Positions 9,902 to 22,023 of a stretch of DNA of 64,000 bases are shown here, one piece after another. A model generated the notes under the pieces. That model was not told where the DNA came from, did not search any database, and saw only the letters and a list, made by a program, of their open reading frames with translations. Every line of letters starts with the position of its first letter. Position 1 is the stretch's first letter. The DNA is taken from assembly GCA_037179335.1 (NCBI GenBank), contig JAKZHN010000039.1, positions 248,001 to 312,000 on the forward strand, written 5' to 3'. The position numbers were made by a program, and so were the translations under genes. The DNA is from Cyclaneusma minus. Taxonomy: Eukaryota; Ascomycota; Leotiomycetes; Marthamycetales; Marthamycetaceae.

Positions 9902-12900
9902 GTTTGCGCAGTGGTTGGGGGTAGTGGGCTGCGAGGATGGTGTGAGTTGTCTCTCTGGTCGTCAGTCCTCCCAAAGTCCAGCCGTCGTGTGTGCACGATG
10001 CAGAAATAAAATTCGGATCTTATCGCCTGGGCACGTGATGATAAGCGGAGAAACTATTTGTCCGAGCGCAGAGCCGAATTTATCGGTTCCCAACTCGACC
10101 TCGCTCCTGCCCACTGCCATTACACGTGGCTCTCCGTTACTTGAGACCGATGAAATCGCAGAAATCGCAAAACGACCCGCTTCAGAACTGCAGTATGCTC
10201 CTCAGACGTCTGCGCGGACAAACGCTCCTCCGATTACATGCTGACTCTACGCTCCACAATGTGCTTCCCTCTGAAGATCTCTGAACAAATGCTCTTCCAG
10301 TTTGCACGGGGGGCATATCTTTCTCTCTCTGTTCAGACCCCCTGTATGTCCTCGAGACATTGTGGATTCCCGGACTCTCTCAACCGCATGTGATCCCGAC
10401 GGGAAGCGAGCACAACGATTGATGCACGACTGCACGGAAGCAGGGCCCCCTGACTGGACCCCCTCCCCCCACGCCCCATACAGATCTGCAGCGGGAGAGT
10501 TGCCGGGGTTGGGAGCGATCAAGCTATGTTATCATTCTTCAGTGCCTTGCACAGTGGGGAGCTCGCCATGCAAGAGCGCCCCCGCTGGCTCTGCATTGCA
10601 TCTGCTGCCTGCACCGTCGACAATGAGGCCATCTCTGCTGTCAGGCGTGGGAAGAGAGCCACGCCGTGGTGCTTCATGCAACTCACCATACCACCGTCAC
10701 TGTTGCGTCTGCTCCTAAAAGGTGGTCTGTCGGTTTCGCCGGAGCGATCACCGAATCCTCGAGGACAACATACCATCGAACATCCAGCTCGACACATAGC
10801 GAGCCTCTAGCAAAGAAGATACGAACCTAACATGTCAGGTTATTGCAGGATCTCGGATCAAACGTTACATCTCGGGCAGGTGGCTAGCAATAAGCCAATG
10901 ATCTTGCAGAAGCCGACGGCGAAACGGCACAAGGACCGAAGGGGGCCAGGGGTCTTCTTCTCCTCTCCTGCAGCCTTGACGGCGAGGAACAGCACAATCC
11001 AAGACACAGGCGCAGCCACCAGAAGCACCAAGCACAGGAAGCAGAACCAGCCGCGTTTTGGCTTTCGGGGTGCAGCGAAGAGGGTGTCAAGTCATACATG
11101 CCTACGACGAGTACAGATCACAGGAACCGTGACAGCGTTGTACTCTGGTACGTAACAGAATATTTCCATTTGAGTTATTTCCTGGTCCCACACTTCGTTG
11201 CTTCAAGACTGCTTTCAACCTCGTCGCTCTAGCCCTCGGACATGTACCCAAAAAGCGTAAGAAGCATTTCATGAGCGTCTCCTCGCAAGTGGCTTTTTCA
11301 GACTCGTTTGCTGCTTGTCTCGCAAGATTTACGTTTCCCCGCAGTTTGCGACGAGATAGTGTACTCTTTTGACCCCCAGTCAACCACCAGGCGCCTCGGC
11401 GCCGATAATGATCCCTCACGCGCTCCGGAGAAAGGGCCGTGTCCGTCAAGTCGGTCATCCCGCGCTTGAAAAGGGGCCGCGACCACATGCCCAGCAGTGA
11501 TGCCATCGAGATTCCGGGAATACAGCGGGGTCGGCTTGGATAGTGTCCCTCATATCAGACTATGGGTTCTACCTACGCTCCGGTCCGTGTCATGCACGAA
11601 GGACGGGATGCAGTAGTCAACTGCTATCAAATCCGACGTTTAGGAGCTTGAAAGTTTCAATCTGCCGTCGAACGATGAACGGTGAACGGCACCCTCCTCG
11701 GCACTGGTACGGATCCGTCTTGCTATGGCAGCGCATTCTATCCAAATTGTTAGCAAGGAATGCTTCCCTTGCTCGGTGCTTGTCAGGACCATCAGGTGCC
11801 AGCCAGGGTCCTGAAGCCAGGTATACGATTATCATCGGTAGCAGAATATGCCATTTTTTACGAAGTCAGTATAACGGTTCGATTGGCTCGCAAGCAGTGC
11901 TCCAAAAGAAGGTGGTTGCGCTGGATGATCGTCGATGCCTTTGCCACATCAGTGATGACCTCACTTGCCAGCCGGTCAGCCGCCCAGGTGCAGTCTGGTC
12001 TAGTCGACATTCGTCGGCTTCCATTGTGGCTTGTTGAAGTTCGATGCATGTTCTAGCGTGTTTCTGAATCTGGCTTACTGTGTGTCTACATCTACATAAC
12101 GCTTCAGAGTTTCATGCTACACAACGATCCTGCGACGGATACCAGCGGGTGGGCCCGCTGGAGCAAGCCGACTATTGGTTTGTGATCCGGCGAGCTGCGA
12201 CGAAGCCTGTTCACTCATGATGCTGGCTCGCAAGTTAGACCCTGGCCAAGCCATACTCCAACCGTTGAACCTGGTTGACGAAGCTTTCTTGCAGGTGGGT
12301 GGCTGTCTCTCCTGTCGAGCTTTTACAGCTAGGCAGAGTACTGCAGCTACACAGGTTGGGAGCGATGCTCATATGACTTCAAATCGACGATGCAAACTTG
12401 GCAAGGAGATGACAAATTGACGATGATTTGGAAGACGGACAAGACCTCTCTGGATGCTGAAGCAAGTTTGACCCTTCCCGGCACGACTTTTATCCCATAA
12501 AACGGAATATATCGCATGAAAATACGGCGACGTAGGAGAATAAAGATCTGTGTACTGACATTGGTCCCGGCAGCAGATGAAGCAGATTATGGCCACTAAT
12601 AACTGCATCTCCCGATCTCTAGGACTACCGGCAGTGTCCAACGACTGCCAGTAAACTGGCTGGGTCTGCTCCAGGTTCGCTGGCATCTGTCCAACGGGAG
12701 CGACCATCACTAGGGATAGCTCAAACGCTTGTCATGGATCACAAGCTCACCTCACTTCCTTGCCAACTCGTAACCCCACGCTGGTCGCTACCAAGCCTTC
12801 TTGACGCCCGGTGGCTTGAGGAGTTAGTTGTGGTGTCCTGCTGCTATCCTTCATCTCCGCATGCATCTTTGCTCCCGCACACCATTCCGACGCCAGCCTT

Positions 12901-14630
12901 TCTTCATTCTGCATCATCGCCGAAGCTTTCCATCCTTCCATGCCCTTCTCAGGCCCCTGCTCTAGCAAATCAAGTGAGCCAAAGCCGGTATGCTTCAGGG
13001 ACCCGTCAGCATCGAACACAACTTGTGCCTGTACATGCTGTACGTATCGCATTATGTTGCTGCACGCATCCTGTATGGAGACGCCTCCAAATAGCACTGA
13101 GGGTGTGAAGAAAATTTAGGGATACTGTTTTTCCTGTATGCATAGAACGACGCCTCGTTCGAGGCTTGAGGCCTTGCAGAAGACATGATAATTTTACGGC
13201 AAGAGGCGTCGAGGCGACACGGAACCCTTTGACAACTGCCTGGACTCCAATACTATGTCGCTAACCCCTCTTAAGCTGATATACTGCACAGATGTCTGCA
13301 AAACCAAGCTCCCGGCCTTCGAGACCTCGCTCTTATACTGATATCGTATCGAAATCGGATAGCTATCGAGGATGAGCTGGGATACAGGATTGGTGGCAGA
13401 TAGCTATCCAAGCTTTCAATCACATAGCTTGATCCTCTTGCAAGGGCTACGCCCCTGTGATCTTCATTATCAGAGGCGCCAGCGGCAAGCTATTCTTATT
13501 CCCAGACGCCATATCAGACCAGCCTTGTTGCTCCTCCGGCTTTGTAGCCGACGTATTATGCTGATATGATGATTATTGTGTTGATGACTGGGCCATCTTG
13601 TACCCCCGAAAAAGGGTTGAGCAAGACGAGGTGGCTCTAGCATGCCTGTCAAAACGAACAACTGACATCTTCAAGCTGCTGGCAGCCGTTGGATCTGCCG
13701 TCAATCATGATGCTTTGGCTTGTCTAGATGGCAGTTCGAGTCGAAATTTGACAGCCATCATCCATGCCGTCGGGCAGAGACTGAGGCTTGATGGCGTTCC
13801 GGAGGCCAGATGAAGCAATGGAGCTCGCATAGGATCGGTATGCGAATCTCTCGAAGATGGCGATTCTGGTCGACATACTCCAAACAAGCTGCGCCACTTG
13901 TTGCAAATCCTTGCATACTACTACCAGGCCCGTCGAGGCCGAGGGTGTACTACTCCAAGCAGGACCTGGTCCTCCGAATGTACAACGGCACGCAATGTTG
14001 GCGTGACAGGTACAAGGAGACGGAGCAGGCGCCCCACATACAGATAGTCTATGCTCGTACGGACCACGGAGAGGACGATTGAGTGGTGGACTCCGCTCCA
14101 ACGTCCATAATAATAGCCCCGTTTCTTTTCCGAGCGCAAACGTATATTACGGCCATCCTGGGCTTTAATGCGAAGCCTGGATTTTCGCGGCGGCACTGTG
14201 CCCATACTCGCCTCGGCCACTAGACCTCGCAGTCGAGTGATAGGCTGCCACTTCCAACAACCCACTTGACATTTGCCTGCTCTGCCTCCTGTTCTGCGGA
14301 TGCAAGTGGAGCGCTAGGTCTGCTCCCATGCTGCCCTCGCTGCCACTCGCTAGCCTCTCCCGCTTTCATGGTAGCTATACACCCTGGTCGGCCGTCCAGA
14401 GCTCGTGCATATACTACCTGCATTGCTGATCTCACGCCTGCCTCTCTTCAGAGTCGGCCGTCTCTCCATGCCCGGGGCCGTCCACGGCTTGCTATCCCAT
14501 CTATTATATACTTAATCTAGACGGGCGCGACTCTTTCTGCTGTTTGCAACGTCAGTCCTGTCCGCGAAATTGCACAACACTTTATACCCTCTCTCACTTA
14601 CCCCCAAAGCGCCACTTGGTAACGGACAGC
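9902..14630. other. 4.7 kb without a recognisable gene
   Basis: Many overlapping open frames occur on both strands (the longest near 10302-10718 +, 11102-11506 -, 12734-13108 + and 13724-14101 -). None has a domain, a signal peptide or coherent splice junctions, and they shadow each other. The base composition is balanced, so the open frames are weak evidence. Two GATAGCTATC palindromes lie at about 13358 and 13402. The stretch next to the regulator at 14631 may be an extended promoter or a long untranslated leader. Confidence 0.45.
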
Positions 14631-17411
14631 ATGACGGTCCCGCAACCAGTCGCCAGCACGGACACAGCAGCAGTGGCACCGCGCAAGAGACGCAGGAGGG
14701 CGCCGGCCAGCGGTGCTAGTGACGACTGTTTTGCGTGTACGAAGCGCGGGCTGAAATGCGATCGTCGACGGCCGTATTGTTCGCAGTGTCTGGAGTATGG
14801 CAAAGAGTGTTCGGGATACAAGACGCAGTTGACGTGGGGAGTCGGCGTGGCTAGCCGCGGGAAGCTGCGGGGGCTTTCGCTGCCCGTCGCCAAGTCGGCT
14901 CCCGCGGTCAAGAGCCCGCCCATCTCGAAAGCGAGGACCTCGCTCTCCAAAGCACACCTCGCCAAAACCCAGCAGCAGCAGCAGCAGCAGCAGCAGCAAA
15001 GTCACCAGCAAAACCACCAACAACAAAATCTTCCGCAACATCCGCAACATCGGCAACATCACCAGCAGGTCTTCACAGATGGCCCGCTCAAGCTCAAGCG
15101 GGAGAACAATGCATACACCAGCTATGATTTCGTCAATGTGGCCCCCGAGCATAGCCACCCCCAGGCCATGCAGATTCCCCCCATGAATGCCGACTGGAAC
15201 ATGGCCCTGAATCGAGACTATATGCATCGCAACATGCAGCAAAACCCAATGGCCCATCCCGAGTCCCCAACCCACCAGACCCTCCTGCGTCAATCCCTAA
15301 ACCGTCTCTCCACGCCTTCAATCGGCCAGACGCCAGACCTCAGACTGTCGAGATCTGTGGACTCGATCAGCACCTATGCCGAGAGTGACTATGCCACGTC
15401 TCCCATCGATCGCTCCTTCCATGGTGAGGATGTTCCGTTTATGGCCAGTCCCGTTCCCATCTACAATAACTATTCATCTCACCCTTCTCCTATCGATCAC
15501 AGCCCCATTGCTTTGATGGATGCACGTGGGCCCACTTCCTGCCCTGACCACTACTACGAGCAGTCGGAGATAAGTTCCAGCTTGGGCTCCCATCACAACC
15601 TCTATGGCCTCCGAGACCACTATCACCGCCAGCATCCCAGTTCTCCCTCCGGCCCGAGCAACCTCTCTGACATTTACTACGACGAAGAGGTTCTCGGTGA
15701 GTCCTAACCCCCTGAAGTGTTTTTCGAATGCTGACAACTCTCAGGGGGTTCGGTACACTCACACGACTTTGAAACTCGCAGCTGGGGGCCCTCTCACGCA
15801 CCATCCTGGGCATCAGTGACCGATGACGATGCGCACTCTCAGGCTCATTCCGATACACACAGCTACCGAGTTCACTCGGCAGATGCAGTGTCGTCGACGA
15901 TAGCCATCGATATGTCGCCGAGAATTCCGTTCTTCCTTGATTACTATGAGAAGATTATTTGCCCATCGATAGTCGTTCTTGATAGTCCAAGTAACCCGTA
16001 TCGGCATCACATTTTGGGGCTTGCAGTCGGGAGTCTGAGCTTAAGACATGCCATCTGTGCTCTAGCTGCCTGCAATCTCCGAATGAAGCGAAAAACGAGC
16101 CTGCAAAATGAGAATCTTCGCCAACCTTTTGAGATGGAGCTGCAAGATCGGATCAACCGTGGATCTCCAGCCCCAGGATGCTCCACCCCAACCAAGCGTC
16201 CAGGTTCCAGGACGGACCTTGACAATTCCGTGGACGACCCATCCCTACAAGAGGAATACCAGCACCGCGGGCGTGCTGTCCAGCTCCTCAATCAGCAACT
16301 TGGTGACCCAGCCTCAGCAAGTCATGACGCTGTGCTTGCAACATTGTTCATCCTGTGTCACTATCGCATGTGCGAGAGCGGTGTTGCTCAATTTCAAACC
16401 CAGTTTGCCGGCGTTAAAAAATTAATGGGAATCCGCCAAAATGGCCCAGAAACTGGCAAATGGGGCTGGATGGAGACTTTATTTACATATTTCGATGCCA
16501 TGACTGCCACCGTCAATGATCGCGAAGCGCAACTTCGAGATGGCTTTCTCGAAATGATAGCGAACCCCTCGACGCAGGAAGCCGCCCTCGAGAATCTTGC
16601 CGGCTGTGATGGCCGTCTCTTCAGGGTTATTGCCAAGCTAGGTCGCCTCAACTTACTGTCGCAACACCGAAATGTTCATAATCCACAATCCCCCGCCCCC
16701 GAGATGCGCAATCCGCCACCTCTGCCTCGTCCTCGTCTGGCCGGTCAAGCCCTGGCCGACTTCTACACTATGCACAGCCAGAAATTCGACGGCAACGGCT
16801 TTACCACCATGCTTGATGACGACGAGATGGCATCTTCGCGGATGAACCCATCCTCTGTATCGTCCACCAGTGACGAGATGCGTCCCATGTTCTGGCTTGA
16901 ATGGAAAGAGACCCGCAACGCCCTACAAAACTGGGAGTTTGACGCCTCCCGCCTCGTATCCATACTCCCTGTCACTCCCACTCACACCCAGCTTCGCGAC
17001 TTCGGCTACGTTTCCGAAGCATTCCGCTACGCCGCATTGCTGTACACCGAACGCCTGGCCTGTCCGCAAACACCGTCGTCCGCGCTCTCGTTCCAGAACC
17101 TCGTCTCGCAGGTTTTGTTCTATGTGACCAGTCTGGAGCAAGGCAGCGGCGCCGAGTTCTTGCTGTGGCCGCTGTTCATCGCAGGGAGCGAGTGTGTAAA
17201 CGCCGTGCAACAGAGCATTGTAAGGTCCAAATGCCGAGAAATCACGTCACGCAGCGGCTATCTTAATAACATTGCTGGACTCGAGGTTCTTGAGAAGCTC
17301 TGGGGTGAGGGAGGCGACAGGCGCGTCGAGAGATGGAGAGCTGTTCGGGAGGGTGCTTTTCGGTGGCGAGCCTTTATGGACCCGGGTGATGGCGAGCATA
17401 TCATGATTTGA
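14631..17411 (+). CDS. Zn2Cys6 transcription factor with polyglutamine tract
   Basis: Model join(14631..15696,15745..17411), 910 aa, with one 48-nt intron (donor GTGAGT). Residues 36-62 form the binuclear zinc cluster CFACTKRGLKCDRRRPYCSQ..C with spacing C-x2-C-x6-C-x6-C-x2-C-x6-C, preceded by the basic RKRRRRAP. A Q/H-rich low-complexity tract follows (about residues 108-147, starting with ten consecutive Q), then a Ser/Pro/His/Tyr-rich linker. From about residue 425 the protein resembles the fungal-specific middle region of C6 regulators (FFLDYYEKIICPSIVVLD, HHILGLAVGSLSLRHAICAL). It should be a nuclear DNA-binding regulator; its targets are unknown. The open frame extends upstream of 14631 without another ATG, so 14631 is the start. 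Confidence 0.88.
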
Positions 17412-18490
17412 TTGAGCGAGATTCATTTTGTGAAGCATGGGTGTTGGGGTGTTTCAGCGAGGGTTCGGTATGCTTGTGTTTACTGTTTCATGATGGGATG
17501 GAATGTTTAAGACGATACCATCTGAGCTTATGCATAGGGCCAGGACTTGGCAATGGGGAAAATGTCCATATATCTGGTATATACTATCGGCGCAGGCGGC
17601 ACAGCGGGTATATATTCAATAGCCGAAGTCGGATCCGATACAATTTTGCCCCAACCATGTCCCTTGGTGATCTCTACTGCAAGCACAAGTTTCTCGGTCC
17701 AGTGCATCGCTCCCCAGATCTTGTGTCGCCGTACTCGCGATTTATCCTTTTCCCGGTTCTCCTTCAATCTTATATCATCATATATGATTTACAGCCCCCC
17801 AAGCTTTACCCAAGCTTTGCCTCGGATTGATGAACCCAAGGTTACACTCGCAAGATCCACGCAACCACGAGGTCAGCTGGGTTGTCGCTACTGCGTGTTC
17901 CTGCAGGACATATAGCCAGTACTTCTACGGATAAATGTACCGCTATATGTACATGCGCTGGAAGCTTCCCCGCAAAATCCCCAGATTGCGCGCCCTCTTG
18001 AGTGTCTTTTTCCTTTTGTCCTTTTTCTTTCTACCCCAAACAGGGCTTGCGGATGGTCTTGTTCCGTCGTCCTGCATTGAGTTGCTGGCGGCTTTATAAG
18101 TTTTTCTTTCGCGAGATCAAGTCTATGACAGTATGGTTGTCTAGGTGAGGGTGGTGTCTTTGCAGGTTTATGCAGCGGTATTGGTTGCCACTGGGGAGAT
18201 CACTACACCACCGGCGGGATGGAGGTTGGGAATGAGTGTAGGATCTAAGGTACTCGTACGCCCTATGGCAAGTTCAACTGGTTTATATACCAGAGTTGTT
18301 CCTGTCCTGGAAGCTTGTGTGCTTTTTGACTTCTTTCCGCTGCCTCGTTTCTTCCCCGTGTTTCTGAATTTCTATTCGTCGGATCTTGCTCTTGCCGATC
18401 GAACAAGTTGCTGTACTGCGCTTTCTGTTTCAAGCGTTCCCGACGTTTTCAATCGGCTCCAGGCGACTCATATCATTTTCATTGGCAATT
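17412..18490. other. Intergenic, 1.1 kb
   Basis: Between the regulator and the esterase. Only short frames; a pyrimidine-rich stretch around 18000-18040. No motif I can name. Confidence 0.5.
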
Positions 18491-19656
18491 ATGCGTACGA
18501 CGACGAGCTTGGTACTGGGCCTCACGGCTGTAGTGCGGGTTGTGCTGGCGGCTTCGAATTGTACCGCAACCTCGAACTGGCCTGGTTGGGCTGGAATCAA
18601 ATATGCTTTCATCTTGTCAGTTCGCAGCCTCTTCTTACTCCTTTCACATTCATTCTGTTCTCCTTGCCAAATTCCATTCTATATTCCATAGTATTTGCAC
18701 AAGATGCTCACAAGCCCACCCAAACAGCGGAGACTCCTACTCAACAACAGGCTTCAATGACACCGGGTCACAACCCACCGCCGGCAACCCACTCGGCAAC
18801 CCAGCCTACCCAGGTTACACGGCCTCCAACGGCCCCAACTGGGTCGATGCCCTCACGGTGCAATACAACGAATCCTTGCTGCTCACCTACAACCTCGCCT
18901 ACGGCGGCGCCACTGTCGACTCCTCCCTCGTCGCCCCCTACGAAACCACCGTGCTCTCCGTACAGCAACAAGTACAAAACGAGTTCATCCCCACGTATGC
19001 CAGCCACTCCGTCTCTCCCTGGGCATCCACCAACACGCTCTTCGGCGTCTTCATCGGCATCAACGACGTAGGAAATTCATACGGCAGCGGGTCCAACGCG
19101 ACAACCACACTCAATGCGCAGATCTTCAATGTGTACGAAGGATTGCTGGAACAACTCTACAGTTCCGGCGGAAGGAACTTTCTGTTCATTACCGTGCCGC
19201 CGGTCGATCGCAGTCCATTGACAGCGGCCGAGGGAACAAGTGCGCAGGCGCAGGAGAAGGCGGACATTGCGGCGTGGAATAGCGAGTTGTTGAGTATGGT
19301 CGGGACGTTTAAGAAGAACCACTCGGACACGAACGTCTTTACCTATGATGCGAATGCGTTGTTCACGGAGGTGTTGAATAATCCGTCGAGCTTTTCGCAG
19401 ACGAGCGTTTATCGGAATACGACGAATTACTGCGTGGCTTATGAGAAGTAAGTCTGGATTCCGGAACTCAATAGAGGAACTGATGGGCTGACAACGAGAC
19501 AGTGGCACGCCGACCGAGGACTACCTGGATGCCTCGTGCGGTGTTCCGGTGAATGAGTACTTCTGGCTCAACTCGCTGCATCCAACGTATCCGATGCAGG
19601 AAGTGTTGGCTGAAGAGGTGGCCTTGCAGCTGGAGGCAGGGCCCAACGTGTGTTAA
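18491..19656 (+). CDS. Secreted SGNH/GDSL esterase, carbohydrate esterase family 16 type
   Basis: Model join(18491..18615,18728..19447,19503..19656), 332 aa. Residues 1-20 are a hydrophobic signal peptide (TSLVLGLTAVVRVVLA). Splicing the 112-nt intron restores KYAFIFGDSYSTTGFN, which contains the block I nucleophile Ser. GPNWVDALT, NLAYGGATVD and GVFIGINDVGNSYG (oxyanion Asn) follow, and the C-terminus has WLNSLHPTYP with the block V His. Order and length match CE16 acetylesterases, which remove acetyl groups from hemicellulose-derived oligosaccharides outside the cell. Oddity: the residue three before the catalytic His is Asn, where SGNH enzymes normally have Asp. Several N-glycosylation sequons are present. 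The donor of intron 1 is GTCAGT, a weak but usable site. Confidence 0.85.
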
Positions 19657-20339
19657 GAGAGAATGCTGATGGCACATGCTATGATTCTGCTCGAGGCCAA
19701 GCAATCATGATCATCTGGCGTTACACAAGTCGATCACCCTGAATCGAACTGGATGTAGAATAGTCATCCTCGAATTCTTCAGACTTGAAGTCTCAGTCTG
19801 CGGCCAGAAGGGATAGGGCAAAGTTAGTGTCGGAAACAATTGTCATTTCCTTGTTTTTGCAGGAGCGATTGGTGAAATCTGTTCGAACACGATTGGCCTC
19901 CCTTTTTCGGAAAAAAGGACGTAAACTTGTACGTCACAGTGCAGCTTGGGCGGCCGTGGTGGACGAGGCCTGCCGGCGCCAAATGTGCGTGCGGCAGTGC
20001 AGCATACATGTAGCGTCTTGTCCCCCATGACGATATGAATACTTGATTTCCTCTACAGCCTGCTTCGAAAGTCGGAAATCATAGATGCCATATTTCTACA
20101 CCGACTTGATCACATTCTAGGCCCTATATCCCCAGACCGACAGTCTCAGCCTCTTTTCACGTGGCATCTTCAGCCCAATCAACCAGAGCGGCGTAAACCT
20201 TAGGTCCGCATCCCTGCGCCCGGCTTGCCCGAATACCACCAAAGCTCTCCCCTCGTTCCTCTTCGCCAGCCCCTCCTCTGCTTCTGAAGGCCATTCCAAG
20301 AAGTTGCACACCACCATTAATTCCATAAAACTATCAACC
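19657..20339. other. Intergenic, 0.7 kb
   Basis: Separates the esterase from the charged protein gene. No feature seen; open frames on the minus strand are shadows. Confidence 0.5.
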
Positions 20340-22023
20340 ATGTCCAGAGAACCTCGCCGTCCCCAGCGCTGGGATGCCGAGCGCTTCTCCCGCGAACGAG
20401 CCCGTTCCCGCGGCCGCTTCGACGACGAGTTCTTCGAGGAACGCGATTCCCGAGTCACCCGCGGCCCCGGCGGCAGAGCGCGCGAGCGATCCTTTGATGA
20501 AATTTACGATCGACGCGGTAGCAGAGTCGAGGATGACCGCCATTATCGAGACCAAGTCTACTACGATGAGCCCGAGTACGAGAGAGAACCTCCCCTTCGC
20601 AAGAGATCCGTTGTGATTGAGAGGGAAAGGGAGAGGGATCGAGAAATTATCAGTCCTCCGCCGAGGCCAGGTCTTGTCAGACGACAGTCAAGTCTGGATA
20701 CTTTTGATCGCCGACCACTTCCACGCTTCATGGAGAGGGACCGCGAGAGACAAGAATATGCCGCCCCAGCCCGTCGGGAAGACCTCCGTCGTGAGCGTGA
20801 GGAATACAGAGCACCGGCCTATGTCCCTATCCCTCTGCCACATTCGAGAGGTCTGCCTCCACCAAGGCGATATGCCGAGAGAGATTTCGACGAAATCACG
20901 GTGGCCGAGCCGGATTTCTACGGTGATGAGGACTACCGGCCCTATCCCGAGAGAATTCGCGAGAGAGAGATCATCCGGCGACGAAGAAGCCGAAGCAAGG
21001 AGTCTCAAAGCTCTCATCATTCTCACAAATCTTCTCATACTCACAAATCTTCTCATACTCACAAATCTTCTCACAAATCCCACAAATCTCATTCTCAGAG
21101 CTCTCGATCCAGCAGTACATCTTCGTCCTCTAGCGGGACCACTGTGCGCAACGAGTTCCCTAAGCGGGGCAAAACCCGTATGCCAGGCCGTCTGGTCAGC
21201 AAGCAAGCAATTTACGCCCTGGGCTACCCCTTTGAAGAAGATGTAAGGTTTCTGATCATCGGTATACTGCGGCTATGGATGGACTAACTCCTTTTCTTAG
21301 GGCGATGTTATCGTGATTCAGAAAGCGCTAGGCCGCGAGAACATCGACGAGGTCATCAAGTTGAGCGAGGAATACAAGTTGCATGGTATGCTCTCTAGTA
21401 TAGAACCCTTGGTTTGTCAAAGTCAAAAGCTAATTAGTGTCTGCTACTATGTAGAAGGTGGTGGCCGCTCCGAAGCTGGCACACTTATAGAAGAGCGTCG
21501 CGAAGAAGTGTTCGCATACCCTCAACCAGGCCCACCGCCACCTCCTCCGGCACAGATGCTCCCGCCCCCACCTCCACCAGGCGAAATGTTTGAGAAGAGA
21601 ACCACGATTTATGAACAGCATCGTTCTCCTTCCCCAGGTAGAGGTCCTGTGATTATCAACGCCGAGCCCCGTCACGAGGAAGGCTTTGTAAGAGAAAGAG
21701 AGTATATTGAGCGGGACGAAATTGGCATGGGTGCTTTGACCCTTCATCACGATCACAACCACCATCGCGATGAGCGTTCCATCCGAGCCGAGATCAAAGC
21801 CCTCGAAGCCGAGAAAGAAGCTCTGCGTGCCGAGAAACGCGCTGAACGCGAGATCCGCAAAGCCGAGAAAATCCGGCGTGAAGGACGCGACAGCGGCGAG
21901 ATGGTACTGTACGAGCGCGACGAGCGGATCGAGAAAGTCAGGGAGCCCGAGGGCGGCGTGAGGATCGAGAAGGACCGCAAAGGTAGGATGGCCATCAGCG
22001 TGCCGAAGAAATATCTCAAATGA
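20340..22023 (+). CDS. Charged low-complexity protein with a conserved GYPFEE...GRENIDEVIKL motif
   Basis: Model join(20340..21242,21301..21385,21455..22023), 518 aa. The first 230 residues are Arg/Glu/Asp-rich (RERARSRGRF, ERERERDREI). Residues about 222-250 are a His/Ser/Lys repeat (HKSSHTHKSSHTHKSSH), followed by poly-Ser. The only ordered-looking block spans the two introns: GRLVSKQAIYALGYPFEED, then GDVIVIQKALGRENIDEVIK. I recall this block from uncharacterised Pezizomycotina proteins (possibly the family called DUF8035), but cannot check. The C-terminus has a proline run (PPPPPAQMLPPPPPP) and a long E/K/R helix (ALEAEKEALRAEKRAEREIR). The RS/RE richness suggests a nuclear or RNA-associated protein, which is inference only. 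Confidence 0.78.

Noticed and set aside
10302..14101. Numerous 80-150-codon frames on both strands
   Set aside because: GC-balanced DNA gives such frames by chance; none has domain-like text, a credible start context or splice partners.
14594..15293. Minus-strand frame of 231 codons
   Set aside because: It is the shadow of the Zn2Cys6 regulator; its poly-Leu run is the antisense of the CAG tract.
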